In this document: positions 36,813 through 45,214 of the stretch, in pieces | How positions within the stretch are numbered: the first letter of the stretch is position 1 | How the letters are laid out: every line of letters begins with the position of its first letter | Origin: Chloroflexi bacterium HGW-Chloroflexi-4 | GTDB taxonomy: Bacteria > Chloroflexota > Anaerolineae > Anaerolineales > Anaerolineaceae | Length of the DNA stretch: 64,000 nt | Direction of reading: 5' to 3' | Assembly: GCA_002840715.1 (NCBI GenBank) | Contig: PHBW01000004.1 | Span: 1-64,000 of the forward strand | Translations under genes and position numbers: made by a program | The notes under the pieces: model-generated | Told to the model about the DNA's origin: nothing | Databases searched by the model: none | Seen by the model: only the letters and a program-made list of their open reading frames with translations

Positions 36813-37181
36813 ATGACAACACTTCTAATCAAAAACAGTTCCAAACCAAATCTTTCCATCCACACTAAAGTTGCAGACAACTTCTTTAGCAAATTGCTCG
36901 GGTTAATGTTTAAACAAAAACTTGAAGAAAATTCCGGTCTTCTGCTTTCAGACCGTTTTGAAACAAGACTAAATTCTTCTATCCATATGTTATTCATGAA
37001 TTTTGATCTTTGTGTTGTCTGGTTGGATAAAAACTTATTGGTGGTGGATGTAAAAGAAGCAAAAAAATGGTGTCCGGCGTATTTTCCACGTTCGGCTGCC
37101 AAACACGTCCTTGAGACAGGCGTTTCCCACATCAATGACTTTTCCATCGGAGATCAACTTTCTTTTGAATATGAAAAATAA
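36813..37181 (+). CDS. DUF192 family protein
   Basis: 122 residues from the ATG at 36813; the longer frame from 36765 has no ribosome site and runs into the exoIII start. DUF192 pattern: FFSKLLGLMFKQKLEENSGLLL, then HMLFMNFDLCVVWLDKN, and AAKHVLETGV near the end. Function unknown; many members have a signal peptide but this one does not. Overlaps the next gene by 11 bases. Confidence 0.85.
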   Translation: MTTLLIKNSSKPNLSIHTKVADNFFSKLLGLMFKQKLEENSGLLLSDRFETRLNSSIHMLFMNFDLCVVWLDKNLLVVDVKEAKKWCPAYFPRSAAKHVLETGVSHINDFSIGDQLSFEYEK

Positions 37182-38613
37182 AATCACACTCCTCGTCGCA
37201 ATCCTCTTATTAGTCTCGCAGTTTACTACGCCAGTCTACGCCCAAACAAACGAAGATTATCCTGAATACATCGTTCAATCAGGCGATACTTTAAGCTATA
37301 TCGCTACCCTTTTCGGTGTTTCAATGGACGAAATTCAGCAAATAAACAATCTTTCTGATCCAAACAATATATATCCTGATCTTCGACTAAAAATTCCGGG
37401 GTATCCGGGGATCAAAGGGCTTCTCACACCAGTCATACTTGGTTTTGGAGAAACTTGGCAGAATTTGGTCATTAAATATCAGGCTGATGAAGATACTTTA
37501 ATCCAAATTAATCAATTATTATCTCCCAAGACACTATTTCCAGGAAAAGACCTGCTCGTTCCGATCAATGAAAATATACCGCCACTTAATGCGGTTGCCA
37601 TGATCCATGAATATGGATCTTTCCTGGAAAAAGCAGCCATTATTAATACCAATCCTTATCATCTACTTGCTGAAAATCGTAAAAATGACTCATTGGATTT
37701 CTATCCTAATGAGTTAATTTACGATAACAACCCAGGTCTCCCTACAACAAATGCAATTTCTAATGCCATTGAATCGATTTCAGTCACTCCCATGCCTTTT
37801 ACACAAGGCGATACTATTTCAATAAAAATATCTTTACGAACCCCATTATCGTTATCAGGAAATCTTGATGGTAAATCGCTGACCTTCTATTCTGACGATA
37901 ATGTCAATTATATTGCGTTAGCCGGTATTCACGCCATGGCGCAAACTGGAATAATAAATTTGACCATCAGTGGCTCAGATGGTCAAAATGAACTTTTTTC
38001 TACTTCACAAAATATATTATTGGTTTCAGGCGACTTTGATTCAGATCCAAACCTCGTCGTTGCACCGGAAATGATCGATCCAGTAATTACTGCACCTGAA
38101 TTGGAAAAAATAAAATCAATTATTTCGGTTTATACGCCTGAAAAATATTGGGATGGAATTTTTCTTAGCCCTGACACCGATTACGCTCTTGAAATTGCTA
38201 ATTATGATGCAAGAAAAGAAATTACTTCATTATATGGCACCAGGCGAACTTACAATGATGACCCAACAGTGACATTTCATACAGGTGTTGACTTTGGCGG
38301 AGGAGTCGGTTTGCCTATTGTAGCGACTGCCGCAGGGAAAGTAGTTTTTGCAGGTTTGCTGGATGTACGTGGGAATGCAACCATCATTGATCACGGCTTA
38401 GGCGTTTATAGTGCTTATTATCACCAAAATGAAATCTTGGTAAATACAGGTGATGTAGTTCAAAAGGGTCAACAAATAGGAAAAGTCGGCAATACCGGCA
38501 GAGTTGACCGTGCCAATGAATATGCAGGTGCTGGCGCTCACCTGCATTGGGAACTCTGGGTTAGTGGTGTTCAAGTCAATCCTCTCCAGTGGATAAATTC
38601 TGATTTTCCATGA
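37171..38613 (+). CDS. Secreted LysM-M23 peptidoglycan endopeptidase
   Basis: 480 residues from the ATG at 37171 (the signal peptide fits only this start; cleavage near TPVYA at about 24). Two LysM repeats: YIVQSGDTLSYIATLFGVS (about 32-78) and a second at about 86-130. The C-terminal M23 domain has HTGVDFGG and AHLHWELWV, the zinc ligands of active enzymes. The middle part (about 150-330) is a beta-rich linker. It cuts peptide cross-links in the wall or regulates cell division outside the membrane. Confidence 0.9.
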   Translation: MKNKITLLVAILLLVSQFTTPVYAQTNEDYPEYIVQSGDTLSYIATLFGVSMDEIQQINNLSDPNNIYPDLRLKIPGYPGIKGLLTPVILGFGETWQNLVIKYQADEDTLIQINQLLSPKTLFPGKDLLVPINENIPPLNAVAMIHEYGSFLEKAAIINTNPYHLLAENRKNDSLDFYPNELIYDNNPGLPTTNAISNAIESISVTPMPFTQGDTISIKISLRTPLSLSGNLDGKSLTFYSDDNVNYIALAGIHAMAQTGIINLTISGSDGQNELFSTSQNILLVSGDFDSDPNLVVAPEMIDPVITAPELEKIKSIISVYTPEKYWDGIFLSPDTDYALEIANYDARKEITSLYGTRRTYNDDPTVTFHTGVDFGGGVGLPIVATAAGKVVFAGLLDVRGNATIIDHGLGVYSAYYHQNEILVNTGDVVQKGQQIGKVGNTGRVDRANEYAGAGAHLHWELWVSGVQVNPLQWINSDFP

Positions 38614-38625
38614 TAAAACCTAAGG

Positions 38626-38631
38626 TATAAT
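38626..38631 (+). promoter_or_regulatory. Candidate -10 box upstream of the winged-helix pair
   Basis: Consensus TATAAT 24 bases before the first start of the next gene; no good -35 can be seen. Suggests a separate transcript for the 38.6-40.7 kb genes. Confidence 0.35.
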
Positions 38632-38655
38632 AGAAATGTATGCGAATTAATTTGG

Positions 38656-40215
38656 ATGGAATCAGGTATGACAATTAACGACTCATTTTGGACGAACTAT
38701 CAATTTTCTGATAACGATCTAGATTCACTGTACAACCACCTTCTAGAAACCCAGATACCCTTAAATAAAAACGACCTGTGTGTTTTTCTAATCTCCAAGA
38801 TTATTGAAAAACAAATTGATATTATTGCCAAGGAAAGGCAATCTGGTGCTATTACATATTTACCCAAAGACCAATACAAAACAGGTCAAACCCTGGTTTT
38901 TCCTGCAAGGAATTGGCAAAAAGGAAAAGTGGTTGAAGTTCGTAAAGGAAACAACCCTGAATACGCTGAAATGGAAGTTATTACTGTTGAATTTTCAACT
39001 GAAGACAAACTTAACTTTGCTAGTAACCTTATTGAGCATCCATTAAATAATCCCACTGAGACTATTGATAATGAATACTTGGTCTTAAATACAGTTATTG
39101 AAAAATATCGCGACTCGCTTGTAAGAAAACTGGAATCCGTTCTGATTAAAAACGAAGATCTGGTTTGTATTGCCGGCAGCTATTTTCCACGTGCCCTATT
39201 AGTGGATGTGGGAGTCGGTCATCTAAATCTTTGTGAAGCGGTTCTCGAAATGTACGGCGGCGGACCAATGAAATCACACGAATTGATCAGTCAAATTGAA
39301 CTGCCGACAGACGTCAATGCCAATTTAACCGAGTTTTCTTTAAATCTCGCCTTGCAAGAAGATCCGAGATTTGATGAAGTTGGCCCTGCAGGTGAAACCC
39401 TCTGGTTTTTGAATAGACTTGAACCTGATGAAGTGCAAGAAACACCTGCCACCTTACGCAATCAAGTTGAACCCGTTGATCTGCCAGAGGAACTTGAACA
39501 ATATCGGTCATTAGGTTCTGAATTATGTGATGAGTTGGAATTTGATTGTGATTGTGATGATGTTGAAGAGGTAACCATAAGTTTAACTTACCCACATTGG
39601 CGTGCTGGAACATTACCTTTAACAGCCAAACTGAAAAACCTTTTCCCCACAGCATATGAAACGCCGCGCGTGAAATTTGATTTTATTGATGGTCATAATC
39701 AATCCACTTTTGGAGGTTGGGTCGTAAGACCTTCAAAATATATTTTTGGCTTGAAAGATTGGTATCATAAAGAAGGTTTCATCCCCGGCAGTCTTGTGCA
39801 TGTATCGAGAGGTAAACAACCCGGGCAGGTCATCATCCGTGCTGACAAACAACGAAATTCAAAAGAGTGGATTCGCACGGTTTTAGTTGGCGCAGATGGA
39901 GGTATTGTCTTCGCCTTGCTCAAACAAGTTGTCACCTGCATTTTTGACGAACGTATGGCCTTGGTCATCCCCGATGTTGCAGCCGTAGATAAACTTTGGG
40001 ATACAAAATCAAGACAGCCGATTGAGAAAACAATCCAAAATATTATGCATGAATTATCAAAATTGAATCCACAAGGTCATATTCATGCTCAAGAAATCTA
40101 TGCTGCTGTCAATTTAATCCGCCGATGCCCACCCAGTGTTGTGATCAATGTTCTATTCACACAACCTTGGGCCAATCATTTGGGCGATCTTTATTTTAGA
40201 ATAGTTGAAAATTAA
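38656..40215 (+). CDS. Hypothetical protein with two winged-helix-like regions
   Basis: 519 residues; an ATG at 38668 is an equally good start. I do not recognise a named family with certainty. Residues about 192-262 (LCEAVLEMYGGGPMKSHELI, ending DPRFDEVGPAGETLWFLNRL) have the shape of a HARE-HTH domain, as in RNAP delta and some restriction enzymes. The last 60 residues (LSKLNPQGHIHAQEIYAAVN) look like a second winged helix. Between them is a beta-rich region (about 295-425) and an acidic, cysteine-containing patch CDELEFDCDCDD. This predicts DNA or nucleic-acid binding. The next gene also ends in a winged helix and is probably its partner. No catalytic motif seen. Confidence 0.5.
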   Translation: MESGMTINDSFWTNYQFSDNDLDSLYNHLLETQIPLNKNDLCVFLISKIIEKQIDIIAKERQSGAITYLPKDQYKTGQTLVFPARNWQKGKVVEVRKGNNPEYAEMEVITVEFSTEDKLNFASNLIEHPLNNPTETIDNEYLVLNTVIEKYRDSLVRKLESVLIKNEDLVCIAGSYFPRALLVDVGVGHLNLCEAVLEMYGGGPMKSHELISQIELPTDVNANLTEFSLNLALQEDPRFDEVGPAGETLWFLNRLEPDEVQETPATLRNQVEPVDLPEELEQYRSLGSELCDELEFDCDCDDVEEVTISLTYPHWRAGTLPLTAKLKNLFPTAYETPRVKFDFIDGHNQSTFGGWVVRPSKYIFGLKDWYHKEGFIPGSLVHVSRGKQPGQVIIRADKQRNSKEWIRTVLVGADGGIVFALLKQVVTCIFDERMALVIPDVAAVDKLWDTKSRQPIEKTIQNIMHELSKLNPQGHIHAQEIYAAVNLIRRCPPSVVINVLFTQPWANHLGDLYFRIVEN

Positions 40216-40227
40216 TGCGAGAAAAAT

Positions 40228-40659
40228 ATGGATGAGCCTAAACCATTTAGTCTTATTAGACCTACTGTAGATACACCTTACCATATCGATTTCGACTGGT
40301 GGAAAGAGCACGACAACAATTGGCATGTCTTTTTAATCAGTTGTTTATGCGCCGAACATCAGGCTTCCTTTCAAAACCAAAGTGAAGGTGCTCTAATTGA
40401 CTGGGTCGATCCCGTCACAGCAGAAATTCGTCAAGTAGATGGCATTCAAACTACTTTGATTAACCACTGTGTTAAAGAACCAGGTTTCTTGACCGCCAAC
40501 ACAGCAATGATTGATGCAATATTCAGGGTCTTTTTAAGCAACGGCAATCATCCCATGTCTCCACTGGAATTATCTGATAAAATTGGCAAATCCGCCGATA
40601 CGATCCTCAAAACGATCTCCGGATTACAAGTTTACAAAGGAATTCGTCCTGCCAGGTAA
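40228..40659 (+). CDS. Hypothetical protein with C-terminal winged helix
   Basis: 143 residues, 12 bases after the previous gene. The N-terminal part is unknown and tryptophan-containing (FDWWKEHDNNWHVFLISCL). The end (about 95-140) has the helix-turn-helix pattern FLSNGNHPMSPLELSDKIGKS. Likely works with the upstream protein. Ends eight bases before the tRNA-Arg gene, on the same strand, so the two may share a transcript. Confidence 0.5.
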   Translation: MDEPKPFSLIRPTVDTPYHIDFDWWKEHDNNWHVFLISCLCAEHQASFQNQSEGALIDWVDPVTAEIRQVDGIQTTLINHCVKEPGFLTANTAMIDAIFRVFLSNGNHPMSPLELSDKIGKSADTILKTISGLQVYKGIRPAR

Positions 40660-40667
40660 GATTACAA

Positions 40668-40740
40668 GCCTTCGTAGCTCAATGGACAGAGCACCGGCCT
40701 TCTAAGCCGTTGGTTATGGGTTCGACTCCCATCGAGGGCG
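40668..40740 (+). tRNA. tRNA-Arg (anticodon TCT)
   Basis: 73 bases. The acceptor GCCTTCG pairs with CGAGGGC (one G-T pair). D-stem GCTC/GAGC; anticodon loop CTTCTAA reads TCT; T-loop TTCGACT. The 5'-most anticodon-stem pair is mismatched (C-T). No CCA is encoded. tRNA-Arg genes are common integrase targets, but I see no repeat of the 3' end in the window. Confidence 0.95.
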
Positions 40741-40783
40741 CCTTCCGTTTTCAAAAATTCCCATTTCCATTTCTTTGACTTTA

Positions 40784-40806
40784 GTATCATTTTTAGAAAA
40801 TGATAC
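40784..40806. promoter_or_regulatory. Perfect 23-base palindrome, candidate operator of the PHP-AlbA_2 gene
   Basis: Ten-base arms GTATCATTTT (40784-40793) and AAAATGATAC (40797-40806) around TAG. It covers a possible promoter: TTAGTA (40781-40786), 17 bases, TACAAT (40804-40809). A repressor bound here would block transcription of the gene 65 bases downstream. Not followed by a T-run, so not a terminator. Confidence 0.55.
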
Positions 40807-40870
40807 AATGAAGTCATGGATTTATTAAACCTTTGGTTTTTCCAAAGTTATTATCCCTAAGAGGTTCGCA

Positions 40871-42640
40871 ATGAAGAAGAACACCCCAATTACTCACAAA
40901 ACAAAAACAAATTTACAATTCTATACAATGGATATGCATATCCATACCCCCGCTTCCATAGATTATCAATCTCCTGAAGTCACAAACCTTGAAATCCTTC
41001 AAAAGGCTGAAGCCAAAGGACTGGATATCATTGCCTATACTGACCACAACACAATTCATGGATACCAAAAATTAAAAGAAGAAATTGAGCAGCTTGAACT
41101 TTTGGAAAAACTAAACCGATTAATGCCTGATGAAAAAATCAGACTTCAAGAATATCGCCGTTTGCTCAACAAAATACTACTCCTTCCTGGAATTGAATTT
41201 ACTGCAACCTTTGGATTTCACATTATTGGAATTTTTTCACCAAAAAAGAATCCTCGCGAAATTGAACATTTACTGCTCAACCTTAGTATTCCAGTTATTC
41301 AGCTTGATAGAGGAGATCCCGCAATCGGCTCCTCAGTGGATGTTATCCGTGCCTATCAGTTGATCAATGAAGCAGGCGGAATTGTCATAGCAGCACATGC
41401 AAACTCAACCAATGGCGTTGCCATGCGTGGTATCAATTTTGGTGGGCAGACTCGCATTGCTTATACACAAGATAAAAATTTGCATGCCCTTGAGGTTACT
41501 GATCTTGAATTGCAAAGCGGACGGACAACTGCAGCATTTTTTAACGGCACTAAGCCAGAATATCCACGGCGAATGCATTGCATCCAAGGGTCTGACTGCC
41601 ACCGTTTACATACCGACCTTACCCGCAAAAAGAACCCCGGGGTTGGCGATCGAGTAACAGATGTCTTATTAGCCGAACCAACTTTTGAAGCTTTGAAAGA
41701 ATTGTTTGAATCCAACGACTTTTCACGCACGCGCCCTCACCGTCATACAGAGGAACCTGTGTTTGATTTCATTCAGGTTGCACGAGACGAAGGCGCCAAT
41801 ATTATTCAGGATTTTCATGAAACTATGGCAGTACGCTCTGGAAAGCTATACGCAATCCTCATGGATATTTGTGCTTTTGCAAATACCAATGGTGGTACAT
41901 TATTCATAGGTCTTTCATCAGATCCTCACAAAGAAGCGATCGGTGTAACCAATACTGACCAATCGATAAAAGCGCTCGAAAAGGAAGTTCAAAATAGGCT
42001 CAGCCCACCCATCAAGTTGGCGTTTGACGTACAGAAGTACAAGTCAAAAGAAATTATCCGTATCCTTGTTCCGAAAGGTGAGGATACTCCCTACGCTTTG
42101 GATGACTACAAGATATATGTTCGGGATGAGACTGAAACGAATATTGCTGTGAGGGATGAAATTGTAAATTTAGTCAACCGAATTCAACCCCCCGTTGAAG
42201 CATCACCCCAACCTGCTGCAGAGAAAGTCATTTCAACAAAGGTTGAAATGACTGTTCAACCTGCTACAACAACCCCAGAAAATGAGTCTGAAGATCCACG
42301 TACGGGTGTTGAAGTCATTGCGGTTGTTGTTAGGGGCGGCAAAAACTTTTACACGATGCGCGATTTGCGGAACGGCAATATTGTTAAAAATGTAACTCAA
42401 GCCTCCGCTCGCCGCTTATGGCATTATGCCATTACAAAACATGTAGAAATCGCAGCTAATCTGGAAAATTCAGATATTCAGTGGCGTGGAAATTATGGGC
42501 TCATTAAACAATATACACAAGGTAAAACTCAGCATTACGATTTCGTCTTGCGCCTGGATGATGGTTTTCGCTATTTCTTCGGGGTCACGCCAGACGGGAT
42601 TCACGGCAATTGGAAAGTATTCTCGGCTGAAGAGGAATAA
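40871..42640 (+). CDS. PHP phosphoesterase fused to an AlbA_2 (Schlafen-type) domain
   Basis: 589 residues in three parts. PHP domain (about 20-250) with a complete metal set: His23 and His25 (MHIH), Asp58 and His59 (TDHN), Glu109 (GIEF), His117, His176 (AHANST), Asp242 and His244 (GSDCH). AlbA_2 domain (about 312-435): ILMDICAFANTNGGTLFIGL, then AIGV and KEIIRILVP, the Schlafen AAA_4 fold found in tRNA/RNA nucleases and many regulators. The C-terminal part (about 470-589), with SARRLWHYAITKHVE, is unknown to me. A PHP domain joined to AlbA_2 suggests a nucleic acid or nucleotide phosphoesterase, possibly in defence. Behind a perfect palindrome. Confidence 0.8.
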   Translation: MKKNTPITHKTKTNLQFYTMDMHIHTPASIDYQSPEVTNLEILQKAEAKGLDIIAYTDHNTIHGYQKLKEEIEQLELLEKLNRLMPDEKIRLQEYRRLLNKILLLPGIEFTATFGFHIIGIFSPKKNPREIEHLLLNLSIPVIQLDRGDPAIGSSVDVIRAYQLINEAGGIVIAAHANSTNGVAMRGINFGGQTRIAYTQDKNLHALEVTDLELQSGRTTAAFFNGTKPEYPRRMHCIQGSDCHRLHTDLTRKKNPGVGDRVTDVLLAEPTFEALKELFESNDFSRTRPHRHTEEPVFDFIQVARDEGANIIQDFHETMAVRSGKLYAILMDICAFANTNGGTLFIGLSSDPHKEAIGVTNTDQSIKALEKEVQNRLSPPIKLAFDVQKYKSKEIIRILVPKGEDTPYALDDYKIYVRDETETNIAVRDEIVNLVNRIQPPVEASPQPAAEKVISTKVEMTVQPATTTPENESEDPRTGVEVIAVVVRGGKNFYTMRDLRNGNIVKNVTQASARRLWHYAITKHVEIAANLENSDIQWRGNYGLIKQYTQGKTQHYDFVLRLDDGFRYFFGVTPDGIHGNWKVFSAEEE

Positions 42641-42642
42641 TT

Positions 42643-43146
42643 TTGAGTATTAAGGTTATTGTTCTCACTGTTTCAGACAGATCATCAGCCGGATTGCGTG
42701 AAGACCTTTCTGGTCCCGAACTAATCAATACCATTAATGGTCTTGGTTGGACTTTGATCAACCACACGTTGCTTCCTGATGAAATGGATCAGATTTCAAG
42801 CTTTCTACAAAAAACGTCTTCTTCCGAAGTATGTAATTTGATCCTGACCACCGGTGGAACGGGTTTTTCCCCGCGGGATGTCACCCCTGAGGCTACCTTA
42901 GCCGTAATAAATAAAAAAGCTCTTGGTTTGGTTGAGTTGATAAGAAGTGAATCAGCCAAAATAAATGCCAAGGCATACCTTTCAAGAGCAGAAGCAGGAA
43001 TTTGTAAAAACACTTTGATCATCAATCTTCCTGGAAGCCCAAAAGGTGCAGTCGAAAGCCTGTTGATCGTTGCCCCATTAATTCCCCATGCAATAGAATT
43101 GTTGGTCGATCAATCTGGTGATGTTCATCAAATTCAAAATAAATAA
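42643..43146 (+). CDS. moaB: Molybdopterin biosynthesis protein MoaB/MogA
   Basis: 167 residues, TTG start with GAAGAGGA upstream, two bases after the PHP gene. VIVLTVSDRSSAGLREDLSGP, ILTTGGTGFSPRDVTPEAT and LIINLPGSPKGAVES are the classic MogA/MoaB motifs (MPT adenylylation). It serves the molybdenum enzymes; the molybdenum hydroxylase at 17-21 kb is one user. Confidence 0.93.
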   Translation: MSIKVIVLTVSDRSSAGLREDLSGPELINTINGLGWTLINHTLLPDEMDQISSFLQKTSSSEVCNLILTTGGTGFSPRDVTPEATLAVINKKALGLVELIRSESAKINAKAYLSRAEAGICKNTLIINLPGSPKGAVESLLIVAPLIPHAIELLVDQSGDVHQIQNK

Positions 43147-43171
43147 TTTTCTAAAATAGAACCCTTTCACG

Positions 43172-43177
43172 TATAAT
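43172..43177 (+). promoter_or_regulatory. Candidate -10 box for the zinc-ribbon gene
   Basis: TATAAT, 23 bases before the ATG at 43201; the -35 side is poor. GAGGG lies four bases before the ATG as ribosome site. Confidence 0.4.
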
Positions 43178-43200
43178 TACATCAAAGAATTGAGGGTTTC

Positions 43201-43905
43201 ATGACCAATCCAAGCTTTCACTTATTTCAACTTCAAAAAATTGATACAAGAATTGACACTCTGATCAAACGGTTGAATGAAATCGACCGAATGCGTAACG
43301 ACAATTCTACGCGTTTGGAAATTGATAACGAATTAATGCAGGCAACCAATTCCCATGCTCAACAAAAAAAGAATTATGACGCCATTGAAGAAAAAGTTCA
43401 TGCAAAAAAATTGAAAATTGAACAATCCGAGTCCTCCTTATATGGAGGACTTGTTAAAAACCCCAAAGAATTGCAAGACTTGCAAACAGAAATTAAATTA
43501 TTGAAACAATCTGTATCATCACTTGAAGACGAACAACTTGATCAGTTGGTTGAAATGGAAGCCACTGAAGTTGAGGTTGATACCATTCAATTAAAACTCA
43601 AAGAGTTTGACGCCAAACTGGCAATCGAATTTTCAGCTTTCTTCTCTGAAGAAGCTGAAAAGAATATTGAAAAAGAAAAACTACTTCAAGAACGTAAAGC
43701 GGTCTTGGATCAGGTTAATCCCGAATTTCTGACAATTTATCAAACACTACGAAAATCCAAAAACGGGATTGCAGTGGCAGCAATCGATGACGGTAGTTGC
43801 CAAGTTTGCGGATCAACTTTAACACCGTCTGATTGCCAGATGGCAAAATCACCCTCACAAATGGCTTCGTGCTCCTCGTGTGGAAGAATTCTATACGCCG
43901 GGTAA
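43201..43905 (+). CDS. Coiled-coil protein with C4 zinc ribbon
   Basis: 234 residues. Long charged coiled coil (about 1-180) with LYGGLVKNPKELQDLQTEI, then a C-terminal zinc ribbon: CQVCGSTLTPSDCQMA and SCSSCGRILY. It is of the CT398/DUF164 family (zf-RING_7), whose members bind flagellar or secretion-type partners in some bacteria. Function here unknown. Converges with yggU. Confidence 0.85.
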   Translation: MTNPSFHLFQLQKIDTRIDTLIKRLNEIDRMRNDNSTRLEIDNELMQATNSHAQQKKNYDAIEEKVHAKKLKIEQSESSLYGGLVKNPKELQDLQTEIKLLKQSVSSLEDEQLDQLVEMEATEVEVDTIQLKLKEFDAKLAIEFSAFFSEEAEKNIEKEKLLQERKAVLDQVNPEFLTIYQTLRKSKNGIAVAAIDDGSCQVCGSTLTPSDCQMAKSPSQMASCSSCGRILYAG

Positions 43906-43921
43906 TTTGCAAAGTGGATTT

Positions 43922-44200
43922 TTATAAAAGCAGTGAATTAATTGTATTTTGATTTATGCCGTCAATAGATATCAGTTTACTGTGACTTGTTTTTCCTGAA
44001 ATAATCTCAATACTTGTTGGGCTCGTTTTCAATTTATCAGCTAAGAATTTTATTAGTGATAAATTTGCCTTCCCTTCAACTGGAGGGGCAGTTAATTTAA
44101 TTTTTATTGTGCCGTCTGCCATTAATCCCACAACCTCATTACGTGATGATCGAGGAATTAGTTTGATTTTTATTATGGATTTTTCGTGTTCTCCAGACAT
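43922..44200 (-). CDS. yggU: DUF167 protein (YggU family)
   Basis: 92 residues. IKIKLIPRSSRNEVVGLMADGTIKIKLTAPPVEGKAN and LKTSPTSIEIISGKTSHSKLI define DUF167. Function unknown. It lies directly after yggT and yggS in the usual order. Confidence 0.92.
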   Translation of the reverse strand: MSGEHEKSIIKIKLIPRSSRNEVVGLMADGTIKIKLTAPPVEGKANLSLIKFLADKLKTSPTSIEIISGKTSHSKLISIDGINQNTINSLLL

Positions 44201-44219
44201 TAATCCCCTTGCGATAAAA

Positions 44220-44477
44220 CTATAAGAGAAGTCTCAATATCAGGGTTTCTACAAGTTGAATGAGCAGCAATAAAGCGATGGGGCTTAAATCCAACCCACC
44301 GATTGGGGGAATAATACGCCTAAATGGATTCAATAGAGGTTGAACCAGCCTATCCAAGAAACTTCTCACCGGATGAAAAGGTGGCAAAATAAAAGAAACG
44401 ACTGAGTCAATAATTACTGCAAACGATAAAATATCAAATAGCGTTCGTACAACAACATACACTGATGTCATGATCAA
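44220..44477 (-). CDS. yggT: YggT family membrane protein
   Basis: 85 residues with two hydrophobic helices. FILPPFHPVRSFLDRLVQPLLNPFRRIIPP is the YggT signature between the helices. Linked to ion balance or division-site proteins in other bacteria; part of the yggS-yggT-yggU run. Confidence 0.9.
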   Translation of the reverse strand: MIMTSVYVVVRTLFDILSFAVIIDSVVSFILPPFHPVRSFLDRLVQPLLNPFRRIIPPIGGLDLSPIALLLLIQLVETLILRLLL

Positions 44478-44497
44478 ATATACCTTTATGCCTTCGT

Positions 44498-45214
44498 TTA
44501 ATAATTTCTGTTGCCCATGATCGCTTCGCCTACTCTAACATAGGTTGCTCCGCATTTTATTGCAGTTTCAAAATCATTGCTTGTGCCCATTGATAGTTGT
44601 TTAAAATCATTTAATCCAAATTTCTCACGAATTGAAGCACAAAATTCATTGCATAAATTGTAACATGCCTCATTTTGTGATGGTTTTATGGCATATGGAG
44701 GCATGGTCATCAAACCAACGGTTTTAATATTAGGCAAACTAAATATAATTTCAAATCTCTTTAACAAAAGTTCTCTCTTCAGTAAACTGCTGGCATCAAA
44801 ACCAAATTTCGATGTTTCGCCTGCAATATTTACTTCGAGCAGAACTTCAATCCTAGAACTCTTTTCGGCATAAAATCGATTTATCTTTTCAGCTAGCTCA
44901 ACACTGTCAACAGAATGGATGCACGTGAATAGTGGATGCATCAATTTGATTTTTCTACTCTGTAAATGTCCGATCATATGCCACGCTGGAAGCAGCTCAG
45001 TTTTTATTCCATCAATCTTTTTAATTGTTTCTTCTGGATAATTTTCTCCAAGTATTTGTGCGCCAGATTGAAGCACTTCAATAATTTTGGCAGGGTCGTG
45101 CCCCTTGGTAACGACAATAAGTTGTACATCTTTTATCGATCGACCACTTTGGTCACAAACTTGACAAATTCTTCGTGTAACTTGGTTATATCTATCGTGA
45201 ATGCTTTCAGGCAT
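44498..45214 (-). CDS. yggS: YggS/PLPBP pyridoxal phosphate homeostasis protein
   Basis: 238 residues from the ATG at 45214, preferred over a longer frame to 45292 that lies in pgeF; GGAGAA lies upstream. PLP lysine in IVVTKGHD; GENYPEE, WHMIGHLQSRK, LLEVNIAGETSKFGF, and LSMGTSNDFETAIKCGATYVRVGEAIMG. It binds PLP and keeps its free pool low; no enzyme reaction is known. Overlaps the end of pgeF. Confidence 0.93.
   Translation of the reverse strand: MPESIHDRYNQVTRRICQVCDQSGRSIKDVQLIVVTKGHDPAKIIEVLQSGAQILGENYPEETIKKIDGIKTELLPAWHMIGHLQSRKIKLMHPLFTCIHSVDSVELAEKINRFYAEKSSRIEVLLEVNIAGETSKFGFDASSLLKRELLLKRFEIIFSLPNIKTVGLMTMPPYAIKPSQNEACYNLCNEFCASIREKFGLNDFKQLSMGTSNDFETAIKCGATYVRVGEAIMGNRNY

Noticed and set aside
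40668-40740. tRNA-Arg as an integration site for the recombinase at 1-2 kb
   Set aside because: No repeat of the tRNA 3' end was found in the window and the recombinase is 38 kb away.
40816-40860. 14-codon ORF (MDLLNLWFFQSYYP) before the PHP gene
   Set aside because: No run of arginine or other regulatory codons and no ribosome site; too short to support a leader peptide.
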